A stretch of 64,000 bases of DNA from Brevibacterium album DSM 18261 (GTDB taxonomy: Bacteria > Actinomycetota > Actinomycetes > Actinomycetales > Brevibacteriaceae). The notes beneath the pieces were generated by a model. It searched no databases. It worked only from the letters and a program-made list of their open reading frames with translations, and was not told the origin of the DNA. Shown piece by piece: positions 25,966 through 33,634 of this stretch (positions are counted from its first letter, which is position 1; every line of letters starts with the position of its first letter). Both the position numbers and the translations under genes were made by a program. The DNA lies in NCBI RefSeq assembly GCF_000426445.1, contig NZ_AUFJ01000010.1, forward strand, positions 310,001 through 374,000. Direction: 5' to 3'.

Positions 25966-27197
25966 CGCGGTGCCTCGGCGAGCGCGTCCCGCATCGTCGC
26001 CGTGAGCACATCGATCTCCGCATCCGCGATGACGAGCGGCGGCCTGATCTTCAGCACCGCGCCCGCCGGCCCCGTGGAGCTCACGAGGACGCCGCGGCGG
26101 TAGAGGTCCTCGACGAGCCGGCCCGCATGCGCTCCTGCGGCATCCGCGTCGCCGCCGTGGGCGGGCCGCAGGTCGAGCCCGAGCATGAGCCCGCTGCGGC
26201 GCACGTCGGGGTGGACTCCCGCCTCCGCACAGACCTCCCACAGACCGTGGCCGAGGCGCGCGCCCGCCTCCTCGACCCGCTCGGCCCAGCCCGGCCGGGA
26301 GAGCGCCCGCAGCACAGCCTGTGCCGCCGCGACGGGGACGGGGGTGCCGGCGAAGGTGTTGAAGTAGCGCCGGCGCGCGCCGAAGTCGTCGAAGACCACG
26401 CGTGGGCCCGCGACTGCGGAGATCGGAAGGCCGTTGCCCATCGGCTTGCCCAGCGTGATGAGGTCGGGGGCCACGCCCAGATGCTCGTAGCCCCACCAGG
26501 AGCCCGTGCGGCGGAAGCCGGACTGCACCTCGTCGGCGATATAGAGGCCGCCGGCCGCGTGCACCGCATCGACCGCCGCCGTGAGGCGGACGCCCTCGCC
26601 TGCGAGGATGCCGTCGCTCGTGAAGGTCGAGTCGACGAGGAGTGCCGCGACGCCGTGGCCGCGTGCCGTGAGCGCGCGGCAGGCTTCGGCCACCCGCCTG
26701 CCCAGCTCGGCGTCGAAGTCCGTGCGGTGGGGCTCCGGGACGTCGACGAGCGCGACGCGATCGGGCACCGCTCCCGAGAGCGAGGGCGAGACCTCCGCGA
26801 CAGCCGCGGTGGTGCCGTGGTAGGCGTTCCGGGTGACGACGACGCCCTCGCTCATGGAGGTGAAGCGGGCGAGCTGTAGGGCGAGATCGACCGCCTCGGA
26901 GCCGGAGCAGGCGAAGACGAGCGCTTCGATGTGCTGCGGCAGCAGGGCCAGCAGCTCCTCGGTGTACTCGGCGATGAGCGGGTCGAGGTAGCGCGTATGG
27001 GTGTTGGCGCGCAGCAGCTGCGCGTGCACGGCCTCCGCGACCTCGGGGTTCGAATGGCCGAGGACGGGCACGTTGTTGTACGCGTCGAGGTACCGGCGCC
27101 CGTCCGCGCCGATGATCGTGCAGCCCTCGGCCCGGTCGATCTCGAGCGGCTCCGAGTAGAAGGTGCGGTACGTGCCTGCCCTGCGCTGCGGTGTCAT
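25962..27197 (-). CDS. Class-III PLP enzyme, amine-phosphate phospho-lyase type
   Basis: PLP enzyme of 411 residues with an aminotransferase fold. The Lys region reads LGKPMGNGLP, and the N-terminus has YNNVPVLGHSNPEV and NTHTRYLDPL. These are hallmarks of the AGXT2L group, whose characterised members are ethanolamine-phosphate and 5-phosphohydroxylysine phospho-lyases; ordinary transaminases differ at these sites. It would release phosphate and ammonia to leave an aldehyde. It is coupled to the kinase gene and starts 9 bp after the monooxygenase stop. A TAGCCT box six bases before the ATG suggests an internal leaderless promoter. A simple transaminase role remains possible. Confidence 0.8.
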   Translation of the reverse strand: MTPQRRAGTYRTFYSEPLEIDRAEGCTIIGADGRRYLDAYNNVPVLGHSNPEVAEAVHAQLLRANTHTRYLDPLIAEYTEELLALLPQHIEALVFACSGSEAVDLALQLARFTSMSEGVVVTRNAYHGTTAAVAEVSPSLSGAVPDRVALVDVPEPHRTDFDAELGRRVAEACRALTARGHGVAALLVDSTFTSDGILAGEGVRLTAAVDAVHAAGGLYIADEVQSGFRRTGSWWGYEHLGVAPDLITLGKPMGNGLPISAVAGPRVVFDDFGARRRYFNTFAGTPVPVAAAQAVLRALSRPGWAERVEEAGARLGHGLWEVCAEAGVHPDVRRSGLMLGLDLRPAHGGDADAAGAHAGRLVEDLYRRGVLVSSTGPAGAVLKIRPPLVIADAEIDVLTATMRDALAEAPR

Positions 27198-27203
27198 GGC
27201 CCG

Positions 27204-27209
27204 AGGCTA
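27204..27209 (-). promoter_or_regulatory. -10 box of a predicted leaderless transcript
   Basis: TAGCCT on the minus strand, six bases before the ATG of the phospho-lyase-like gene and overlapping the monooxygenase stop codon. No Shine-Dalgarno is present. Confidence 0.5.
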
Positions 27210-29051
27210 GCTCGTGTGGTGCACCTCCTGCAGGCCGTGGACGGGCGTGTCGATGCCCTCCATCCGGGCCTTGAGCTGCAGCGCCAGATAGCGGGAGTAG
27301 TGGCGGGACTGGTGCAGGTTCCCGCCGTGGATCCACAGCCTCTCCACCTGGGTGGGCTTCCACATGTTCCGCAGCTCGCCCTCCCAGGGACCGGGATCCT
27401 TCGCGGTGTCCGAACCGAAGCCCCAGACCTTTCCGAGCCGATCCGCGACCTCCGGGGAGACGAGGTCGGTGAGCCACTGGTTCATGGATCCGTAGCCGGT
27501 GGCGTAGACGATGAGGTCGGCGGGCAGGCGCGTCTCCTCGCCGTCCGGGCCCTCGACCACGACAGCCTCCGGTTCGATCCGCGTGACCTGACCGCGGGCC
27601 AGCCCGATGCGCCCGTCGATGACGAGCTGGCTCGCGCCCACGTCGATGTAGTAGCCCGAGCCGCGGCGCAGGTACTTGAGGAAGAGACCGGAGCCGTCCT
27701 CGCCCATGTCGAGCTCGAAGCCGGCGTCCGCGAGGGCCTGGTAGAACTCGCGGTCCTGCTCCGCCATCTCCTGATAGACCGGGATCTGCATTTCCGGCAG
27801 CAGCCGGTAGGGCCACGAGGCGAAGAGCATGTCCGCCTTCTCCGTCGTCACGCCGTTCGCCAGCGCCTCCTCGGAGTACAGAGGTCCCAGTGCCAGCGAC
27901 ATGAGCGATTCGCTGCGGGAGATGTGGGTGGAGGAGCGCTGGACCATCGTCACCTCAGCGCCCTGTTCCCACAGGGCCGCGCAGATGTCGTGGGCCGAGT
28001 TGTTCGAGCCGATCACCACCGCCCGCCTGCCCTCGAACTCGCCCTCGCCCGAGAACTCCGAGGAATGCGCCTGCTCACCGGCGAAGGTCTCCGCACCCTC
28101 GAACTCGGGGATGTGCGGATAGCCGGAGACGCCCAGGGCGAAGATCAGCTGGGCGGGGCGCAGCTCGACCTCCTCACCGCGACGGTCCACCCGCACCCTC
28201 CAGGTGCCCGCGGCCTCGTCGAACTCCGCGCCCAGGCACTCCGTGCCCGACCAGTAGTCGAGCTCCATGAGAGCGGTGTAGTGCTCCAGCCAGTCGCCGA
28301 TCTTGTCCTTGGCCGCGAACACCGGCCAGTCGTCCGGGAAGGGAAGGTAGGGCAGGTGGTCATACCAGACCGGGTCGTGCAGATGGAGGGACTTGTAGCG
28401 GTTGCGCCAGGAGTCGCCGGGACGTTCGTTGCGCTCGACGACGAGTGTGGGCACGCCCAGCCGCTTCAGCCTGGCGGCGAGGCCGATCCCGCCCTGGCCG
28501 CCGCCCACGATCACGGCATAGGGCTGCTTCTCGCGGCCGAACCGCTCCCGATGCTCCTGCTTCCGCTCCAGCCAGGTTCTCCGCCCGCGGGTGATGACGT
28601 GGTCCACGCCCTTCTCCCGCGCGCTCCCCCGCTTCTCCTCGAAGCCCTTGAGCTCCTGCATCGTGGTGAGCAGCGTCCAGGCACGGCCGCCGCGCAGCCG
28701 CAGATGGCCCCATCCGCGGGAGACGGCGGTCTCGAAGGTGATCCACGCCTCCGTCACTCCCTCGGACTCGCTCGCAGGCTCGTCCAGGGACCAGCCGGAG
28801 GGCTCGATCAGCGGGAGCTGGGAGGCCAGCATGTCCCGGATCTGCTCGCGTCCCTCGAGCGTGCGGATGTTCCAGGTGAAGGAGACGAAGTCACGCCAGA
28901 AGCCCTCCTCCTCGAAGAGCGCGGCCGCCGCCTCCGCATCGCCCGCCCGCAGCGCCGTGTCGAAGGCGCTCAGCCAGGCCTCCACCGCCGCGTCGGGTTG
29001 GTTCGCGCCCGCCGCGGCCTCGGTCGTCACACCAGCATCGCTCTCGGCCAT
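27207..29051 (-). CDS. Flavin-containing monooxygenase with N-terminal SnoaL/NTF2-like domain
   Basis: Protein of 614 residues. Residues about 20-140 look like a SnoaL/NTF2-like domain (WLSAFDTALRAGDAEAAAAL, FVSFTWNIRTLEG). The remainder is an NADPH/FAD monooxygenase: FAD motif VIVGGGQGGIGLAARL, then GDSWRNRYKSLHLHDP, the FMO-type sequence FAGEQAHSSEF, and the NADPH motif VVIGSNNSAHDI. It would oxygenate nitrogen, sulfur or a carbonyl. The ATG at 29051 has AAGGAG at good distance, within a duplicated 20-bp stretch. It is divergent from a GAF regulator and followed by the phospho-lyase and kinase genes. Confidence 0.87.
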   Translation of the reverse strand: MAESDAGVTTEAAAGANQPDAAVEAWLSAFDTALRAGDAEAAAALFEEEGFWRDFVSFTWNIRTLEGREQIRDMLASQLPLIEPSGWSLDEPASESEGVTEAWITFETAVSRGWGHLRLRGGRAWTLLTTMQELKGFEEKRGSAREKGVDHVITRGRRTWLERKQEHRERFGREKQPYAVIVGGGQGGIGLAARLKRLGVPTLVVERNERPGDSWRNRYKSLHLHDPVWYDHLPYLPFPDDWPVFAAKDKIGDWLEHYTALMELDYWSGTECLGAEFDEAAGTWRVRVDRRGEEVELRPAQLIFALGVSGYPHIPEFEGAETFAGEQAHSSEFSGEGEFEGRRAVVIGSNNSAHDICAALWEQGAEVTMVQRSSTHISRSESLMSLALGPLYSEEALANGVTTEKADMLFASWPYRLLPEMQIPVYQEMAEQDREFYQALADAGFELDMGEDGSGLFLKYLRRGSGYYIDVGASQLVIDGRIGLARGQVTRIEPEAVVVEGPDGEETRLPADLIVYATGYGSMNQWLTDLVSPEVADRLGKVWGFGSDTAKDPGPWEGELRNMWKPTQVERLWIHGGNLHQSRHYSRYLALQLKARMEGIDTPVHGLQEVHHTS

Positions 29052-29090
29052 GTCCACTCCTTCGTGTCCCTGTCCACTCCTTCGTGTCCC
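29051..29090. repeat. 20-bp tandem duplication of a ribosome-binding region
   Basis: TGTCCACTCCTTCGTGTCCC is present twice in a row (29051-29070, 29071-29090), with five bases of a third copy. On the minus strand each unit carries AAGGAG, so the monooxygenase mRNA has two ribosome-binding cores, of which only the proximal one is followed by an ATG. Confidence 0.85.
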
Positions 29091-29161
29091 TGTCCTGTAC
29101 TCTCCACCCATGAGGTAGATCACAGCACCGTTGCGAACAGTCTCGTGCCCCGGGGGTGGCA

Positions 29162-30217
29162 ATGCCGTTGCATCCTTCGCTGCGCTTCGCCGATCCTGCG
29201 ACCTATGCCAGGCGCACAGTCGAAGCCCACGCCGCGGCTCTGGCCGGCGGCAGTCCCGCAGATGTCGACTCCCGTGTGCTCGCGGCCTGGCGGCGCAGCG
29301 ATGCCGCCGGCGTCTCACCCGACCAGGAACAGCCCGCCCAGGTGCTCACGCGCGGCGAGCTCGCACAGGCACGGGAGACCACTCCCCTGCAGGATGTGGC
29401 CGGTGACGTGCTCTCGTCGCTGGCCGACACCTCGGCGGCGGGTCGTCACCTCGTGGTCCTCACCGATGCCCGGGGCGTCCTGCTGTGGCGCTCCGGCAGC
29501 GGCTGGGCCATGCGGGGTGCCGACTCCATCGCCTTCGCCGAGGGGGCGGACTGGTCCGAGACCGGCATCGGGACCAATGGGATCAGCAGAGCGCTGGAGA
29601 CCGGCGCCCTCTCCCATGTCACTGCGGGTGAGCACTTCGTCCGCGCGCACCACACCTGGACCTGCAGCGCCGCACCCATCCGCGACCCGCGTGGAGGCAT
29701 CGCCGGAGTCCTCGACATCTCGCTGCCGGTGAGGTTCGCGACCGCGGAGTGCGCGTCCCTGGTGCGGTGCGGCGTCCGTCTGGCCGAGGCGCTTCTCGCG
29801 GCGAGGCTGCCGCCCGCAGACCGCGACGGGAGTCCCGCGCGAGGCCCAAGCGCAGGGACCGGCCCCGTCACCGAGATCCGGCTGCTGGGCTGGCGGCCCG
29901 AGGTGGTCCGTGCCGACGGCTCGCGCACACCGCTCACGGCGCGGCGCGCGGAACTGCTGGCGCTGCTCGCCTCCCGCGCGGGGTGGACTGCCAGGGCACT
30001 GGCCGAGGCCCTCTACGGCGACGGCGATGCCGCGACGACGGTGCGGGGCGAGGTCCGGCGCCTGCGCCGGCAGACGGGACTCACGATCCGCTCGCAGCCC
30101 TATGCGCTGGCCGAGGCGGAACGCGCCCGGGTGGACTTCCTCACCGGCGGGGACGCGCTCGAGCTGCTGCCGGACTCGGACGTCCCGGCGATCGTGGACC
30201 TGCGCTACGGAGTGTGA
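29162..30217 (+). CDS. GAF-domain transcriptional regulator with C-terminal winged helix
   Basis: Regulator of 351 residues. An N-terminal segment (RRTVEAHAAALAGG, SRVLAAWRRSDAAG) and a GAF sensor domain containing ETGIGTNGISRALE resemble the sensory half of AcoR-type activators. Instead of the sigma-54 AAA+ domain, it ends in a winged-helix region (LTARRAELLALLASRAGWTA, then TTVRGEVRRLRRQTGL). The ATG at 29162 is behind a G-rich stretch; GTG at 29156 is possible. It is divergent from the monooxygenase operon and most likely its activator. Its end overlaps the convergent WYL gene by 13 bp. Confidence 0.8.
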   Translation: MPLHPSLRFADPATYARRTVEAHAAALAGGSPADVDSRVLAAWRRSDAAGVSPDQEQPAQVLTRGELAQARETTPLQDVAGDVLSSLADTSAAGRHLVVLTDARGVLLWRSGSGWAMRGADSIAFAEGADWSETGIGTNGISRALETGALSHVTAGEHFVRAHHTWTCSAAPIRDPRGGIAGVLDISLPVRFATAECASLVRCGVRLAEALLAARLPPADRDGSPARGPSAGTGPVTEIRLLGWRPEVVRADGSRTPLTARRAELLALLASRAGWTARALAEALYGDGDAATTVRGEVRRLRRQTGLTIRSQPYALAEAERARVDFLTGGDALELLPDSDVPAIVDLRYGV

Positions 30218-31194
30218 GCGTTCCGCTCCGCGAGCGCCCGGCCGCGTGCGCAGAGCCCGCGGCGGAGTTCGAGGGGGCTGAGCACCTCGACTCCGGGCAC
30301 CCCGAGCAGCTGGGCGAGCGCGATGTCGGGCCTCTCCATGCGCATGCGCAGCTGCAGATGTGCGTCTGTACGCTCCGCCGCCGCAAGTGCTCGCCGTGCC
30401 TCCTCCCCCGGCACGCAGGCGAGCAGAGCCGCCGCCGAGCCCTCCGGGATCCGCATCTCCACGTCCGTGACGAGCACCGATGCCTCGAACTCGGCGGCGC
30501 TTCTCCTCCAGTGCTCGGCGAGGGAGAAGCCGGGCGGCCGGACGACACGCTCTGCGCGCACGGTGACAGCGGAGATCCGCGAGACCCGGTAGGTGCGCAC
30601 ACTGCCTCCGGCGGCAGCCACGAGATACCAGGTGCCGGTCTTGAGCACAAGGCCCAGCGGATCCAGCAGGCGGCTCACCTCCTCGGCGGGCTCCTCGCCC
30701 GGCCGCGCGTAGCGGACTGAGACGCGACGGCCGGCGCGGACCGCCTCCGCGGTCTCCGCGAGTGCCTCCGGCCGCTCCTGATCGGAGAACCACTCCTCGC
30801 TGTCGAGCAGGAACCGCTCATGCACCGCCGCGGCATCGCCGAGGCCGCCGGAAGCCGCGCCGCTTCCCGGCACACTCGCCGCCAGCATCTTCAGGCGCGC
30901 GGTCGCGAACTCGGAGCGGAGCCCGAGGCCGCGCGCCCCGGCCTCGCCCAGCATGAGGGCCTGCACCTCCGGTCCCGTCATCCCGAAGACGGGCGAGCGC
31001 CACCCCCCGACCACCCCCACTCCCCCGCCCGGGCCGGTCCGCGTCCATATAGGCACGCCCAGTTCGCGCAGCGCCTCCAGATCGCGCTGCACCGTCCGTG
31101 CGGAGACCTCGAAGCGCCGCGCGAGCGCATCCACGCTCGTCGCCGGCAGACGGGTGAGCTCCAGCATCATCCCCAGGAGCCTCGATGCGGTCAT
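30205..31194 (-). CDS. WYL-domain transcriptional regulator (YafY type)
   Basis: Regulator of 329 residues with an N-terminal DeoR/HTH_11 winged helix (VDALARRFEVSARTVQRDLE) and a WYL ligand domain (VLKTGTWYLVAAAGGSVRTY). It starts at ATG 31194, seven bases after TAGTGT, with no strong Shine-Dalgarno. It is divergent from the SDR gene and probably regulates it, as often seen for WYL regulators beside small redox enzymes. Confidence 0.88.
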   Translation of the reverse strand: MTASRLLGMMLELTRLPATSVDALARRFEVSARTVQRDLEALRELGVPIWTRTGPGGGVGVVGGWRSPVFGMTGPEVQALMLGEAGARGLGLRSEFATARLKMLAASVPGSGAASGGLGDAAAVHERFLLDSEEWFSDQERPEALAETAEAVRAGRRVSVRYARPGEEPAEEVSRLLDPLGLVLKTGTWYLVAAAGGSVRTYRVSRISAVTVRAERVVRPPGFSLAEHWRRSAAEFEASVLVTDVEMRIPEGSAAALLACVPGEEARRALAAAERTDAHLQLRMRMERPDIALAQLLGVPGVEVLSPLELRRGLCARGRALAERNAHTP

Positions 31195-31201
31195 GGTCCT
31201 C

Positions 31202-31207
31202 ACACTA
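31202..31207 (-). promoter_or_regulatory. -10 box of a predicted leaderless transcript
   Basis: TAGTGT on the minus strand lies seven bases before the ATG of the WYL regulator. Confidence 0.5.
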
Positions 31208-31290
31208 TTCCCCATTCCCGCCATAGGGTGTCGGGAACAGGTGTGAGTGTGAGAGGCGCACACGAGACCTGAGGAGAAAGGAACACCCTG

Positions 31291-32310
31291 ATGCCGGAGA
31301 GCACATCGAAGGGAACCGGAACGCCCGGAGCGCCCGGAACCGCGGAATCGCGGGCCGCAGCAGCCGAGGACGCGGAGAGCCTGCGTGGCAGGATCGCCCT
31401 CGTCACCGGCGCTACGCGCGGGGCGGGACGGGCGATCGCACGCGAACTGGCCGCCGCAGGAGCAGAGGTCTACTGCACGGGCAGGTCGACGACGGGTGCG
31501 CCCTCCGACTACGGACGCACCGAGACGGTCGCGGAGACCGCGGAGCTCATCCGCGCGGCCGGTGGGACGGCGCACGCGGTCACCGTCGATCACCGTGACC
31601 GCGCTGAGGTGCGAGGACTGATCGAACGCATCGACGCAGCGCACGGCCGACTCGACATCCTCGTCAACGACATCGGCGGGGAGGCCTATGTCGAGTTCGA
31701 CACGCCCCTGTGGGAGTACGACTGGGAGCGCGGCATGCGGCTGTTCGAGGCCGGACTCCTCACCCACCTCATCACGAGCCATGCCGCACTCGGACTGCTG
31801 ACACGGAACCCGGGAGGGCTCGTCGTCGAGGTGACGGACGGCACCCGCGCCTACAACGCGGAGCACTTCCGCTCCACCGTCTTCCTCGACCTCACGAAGA
31901 CCGCCGTGGATCGGCTCGCCTACGCGCAGGGGCACGAGCTCGCCGGCCGCGAGGGCACCGCGGTGTCCGTGACCCCGGGCTGGCTGCGCTCGGAGACGAT
32001 GCTCGACGCCTTCGGCGTCACGGAGGACACCTGGCGGACCGCCGCCGAGGCGAACCTCGGCCGCGACGGCGCCCTTCCCCCGTATGAGTTCGTGATCTCC
32101 GAGACCCCCGCACTGCTGGCCAGGGGCATCCGGGCCCTGGCGGAGGACCCGGCCCGCCACCGGTGGAACACCCGTTCGGTGAGCTCGTTCGAACTGGGCA
32201 CCCACTACCGCCTCACCGACGCCGACGGATCGCTGCCGGACGCGTGGAGCTTCATCGAAGCGCTGGAGACGACACCTGCCGCAGAGCTCGCGGTCGACGA
32301 CTACCGCTGA
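31291..32310 (+). CDS. Short-chain dehydrogenase/reductase with altered active site
   Basis: SDR-fold protein of 339 residues, long for the family. The dinucleotide motif is VTGATRGAGRAIAREL, the following strand ends with CTGRST, and LDILVNDIGGE corresponds to the NNAG region. At the catalytic site the usual YxxxK reads LxxxK (FLDLTKTAV): the Lys is kept but the Tyr is Leu. Relatives as I recall them keep YDLxK, so this copy may be inactive as a reductase or use another acid. The start at 31291 follows AGGAGAAAGG. It is divergent from the WYL regulator. Confidence 0.82.
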   Translation: MPESTSKGTGTPGAPGTAESRAAAAEDAESLRGRIALVTGATRGAGRAIARELAAAGAEVYCTGRSTTGAPSDYGRTETVAETAELIRAAGGTAHAVTVDHRDRAEVRGLIERIDAAHGRLDILVNDIGGEAYVEFDTPLWEYDWERGMRLFEAGLLTHLITSHAALGLLTRNPGGLVVEVTDGTRAYNAEHFRSTVFLDLTKTAVDRLAYAQGHELAGREGTAVSVTPGWLRSETMLDAFGVTEDTWRTAAEANLGRDGALPPYEFVISETPALLARGIRALAEDPARHRWNTRSVSSFELGTHYRLTDADGSLPDAWSFIEALETTPAAELAVDDYR

Positions 32311-32318
32311 GGCGCGGC

Positions 32319-32681
32319 TCAGCTGAAGGCGATGCGCACGAGACACGCGATCCTGGCAAGAGTCGCCTCGTCGATCTCGTCGAGAAACCACGCCGAGGGG
32401 CGCAGGGTGCTGCCGGACTCGCGCTCGACCGTGGCCTTCTCCGACAGTCCGAACGACATCACTCCGTCGTCGAGGCGGAAGAACACCAGCACCGGCGCAC
32501 TGCGGCCCGTCGCATAGCCGGGCATGCCGTACCAGATCCGGGGCTTGAGCTTGGGGCCGGCGCCGAGGATCGCCTCGTGCAGGCGGCCGGCGATCGTCGC
32601 ATAGGGCTCCGGCATCGCCGCGATCTTGTCGAGGACCGCCTGCAGATCCTTCGCGGCCTTGTCGTTCCTGGTGGCGGGCAT
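32319..32681 (-). CDS. DUF1801 (YdhG-like) protein
   Basis: Small soluble protein of 120 residues. The segments AIAxMPEPY-like (KIAAMPEPYATIAGRL), LKPRIWYGMPGYA and APVLVFFRLDDG match the DUF1801/YdhG family. Members of uncertain function include an iron chaperone candidate in Bacillus. The ATG at 32681 has AAGGA upstream. It converges on the SDR gene, 8 bp away. Confidence 0.8.
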   Translation of the reverse strand: MPATRNDKAAKDLQAVLDKIAAMPEPYATIAGRLHEAILGAGPKLKPRIWYGMPGYATGRSAPVLVFFRLDDGVMSFGLSEKATVERESGSTLRPSAWFLDEIDEATLARIACLVRIAFS

Positions 32682-32774
32682 AATGAACCGTCCTTCTCTC
32701 GCGCCGCATCCGCGGCATGGCGAACACAGCCGTCCCGGCGGGAGCGGCTGCGCAATCTCCACTGCGGACGTGTC

Positions 32775-32788
32775 CTGACCGGGGTCAG
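32775..32788. promoter_or_regulatory. Palindrome between the DUF1801 and lipoprotein genes
   Basis: CTGACC-GG-GGTCAG is a perfect inverted repeat roughly midway in the 264-bp divergent region 32682-32945. It could be an operator serving either gene; no regulator can be assigned. Confidence 0.35.
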
Positions 32789-32945
32789 TCCTCTCCGCGA
32801 ATGTGTCAGACGAGCACTTCGTCATCGACTGCGCGAGGGCACTGAGACGTGCCGACGGCCAAGATACCACGGAGGCCTCCGCGCTGGCCTCCTGCCGCCC
32901 GATGTGCTGGACTGGCCTGTCCGCACCACCGACACAGGAGAGACC

Positions 32946-33491
32946 ATGGGGATCAGTCGACTGCCCGCGGCATGCGCTGCCGGAGCGGCAGCGCTCGTCC
33001 TCGCCGCATGCTCCGGCAGCGGCGAGGGCGAAGGCCCGTCCGAGGCCGCGCGCGCGGAGACCTCTGCGGCCGCAGAGGCGGACGGGGCGGAACAGGCCGG
33101 GGGCGGGACGCCCGGCGAACCGCTGCAGATCACCGCCCACGGCGAGGGGCCCATCGGCCTCACTGCGCCGGGCACCGCCGAGGAGGCCGGCAAGGCTGCG
33201 GAGTACACCGGAAAGCTCATCACCGGCCCCGGCGGCTGCCTCGCGGTCACGGAGGCTGCCGCCTCGGGAGAGAGCCGGGAGCAGCGTCCCGAGCTGGTGA
33301 TCTTCCCCGAGGCCGCCGAGTTCACGCTGCGGGGCGAACGTCCCGGGGTCACCGCCGACGAGCTGGGAACCGTGCGCGTGGGCGAGCAGATCGCCTTCGA
33401 ATCGCGCACTGTCCCCCGCTCCGAGGTCGCCGGCGTCCCCGAGCGCTGCGCGCACGGCGGCGCCGAGACGATGCGAGTGGTGCTCGGGTGA
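32946..33491 (+). CDS. Small secreted lipoprotein, function unknown
   Basis: Predicted lipoprotein of 181 residues with signal sequence and lipobox LAAC at Cys22, then a Ser/Glu/Ala-rich linker to about residue 60. The globular part has Cys at TGPGGCLAV and VPERCAHGG, which could form a disulfide. I do not recognise a family. The ATG at 32946 follows AGGAGAG at normal distance. It converges on the symporter small-subunit gene. Confidence 0.75.
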   Translation: MGISRLPAACAAGAAALVLAACSGSGEGEGPSEAARAETSAAAEADGAEQAGGGTPGEPLQITAHGEGPIGLTAPGTAEEAGKAAEYTGKLITGPGGCLAVTEAAASGESREQRPELVIFPEAAEFTLRGERPGVTADELGTVRVGEQIAFESRTVPRSEVAGVPERCAHGGAETMRVVLG

Positions 33492-33500
33492 GCGCCGGGA

Positions 33501-33632
33501 TCAGATGATCGGCCGGCCCTCGACCCGGGCCTCCTTCACATCCTTGGCGAAGCCCCGTGCGATGGTCACGAGGATGCCGGCCACGAGGATGGGCCAGACG
33601 AGGACGTAGGCGGTGAGAACGGCTGCGGACAT
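33501..33632 (-). CDS. 43-residue membrane protein, putative symporter small subunit
   Basis: A short gene just after the symporter, starting two bases beyond the symporter stop, with GAGAGGAAC as ribosome site. The product has one transmembrane helix (VLTAYVLVWPILVAGILVTI) followed by a charged cytoplasmic tail (FAKDVKEARVEGRPII). Similar 35-50 residue proteins are encoded directly after sodium:solute symporters in actinobacteria and are annotated as putative transporter small subunits. It likely binds or stabilises the symporter. Confidence 0.72.
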   Translation of the reverse strand: MSAAVLTAYVLVWPILVAGILVTIARGFAKDVKEARVEGRPII

Positions 33633-33634
33633 GG

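Noticed and set aside
24943-27816. A 957-residue minus-strand open frame that looks like an aminotransferase-kinase fusion
   Set aside because: Only its last third (the kinase) matches a protein family in this frame. The PLP enzyme is in another frame and ends with an ATGA overlap, so they are two genes.
27207-29318. Monooxygenase extended to an upstream start (703 residues)
   Set aside because: The extra part passes through the duplicated ribosome-binding segment and has no homology; ATG 29051 has a proper Shine-Dalgarno.
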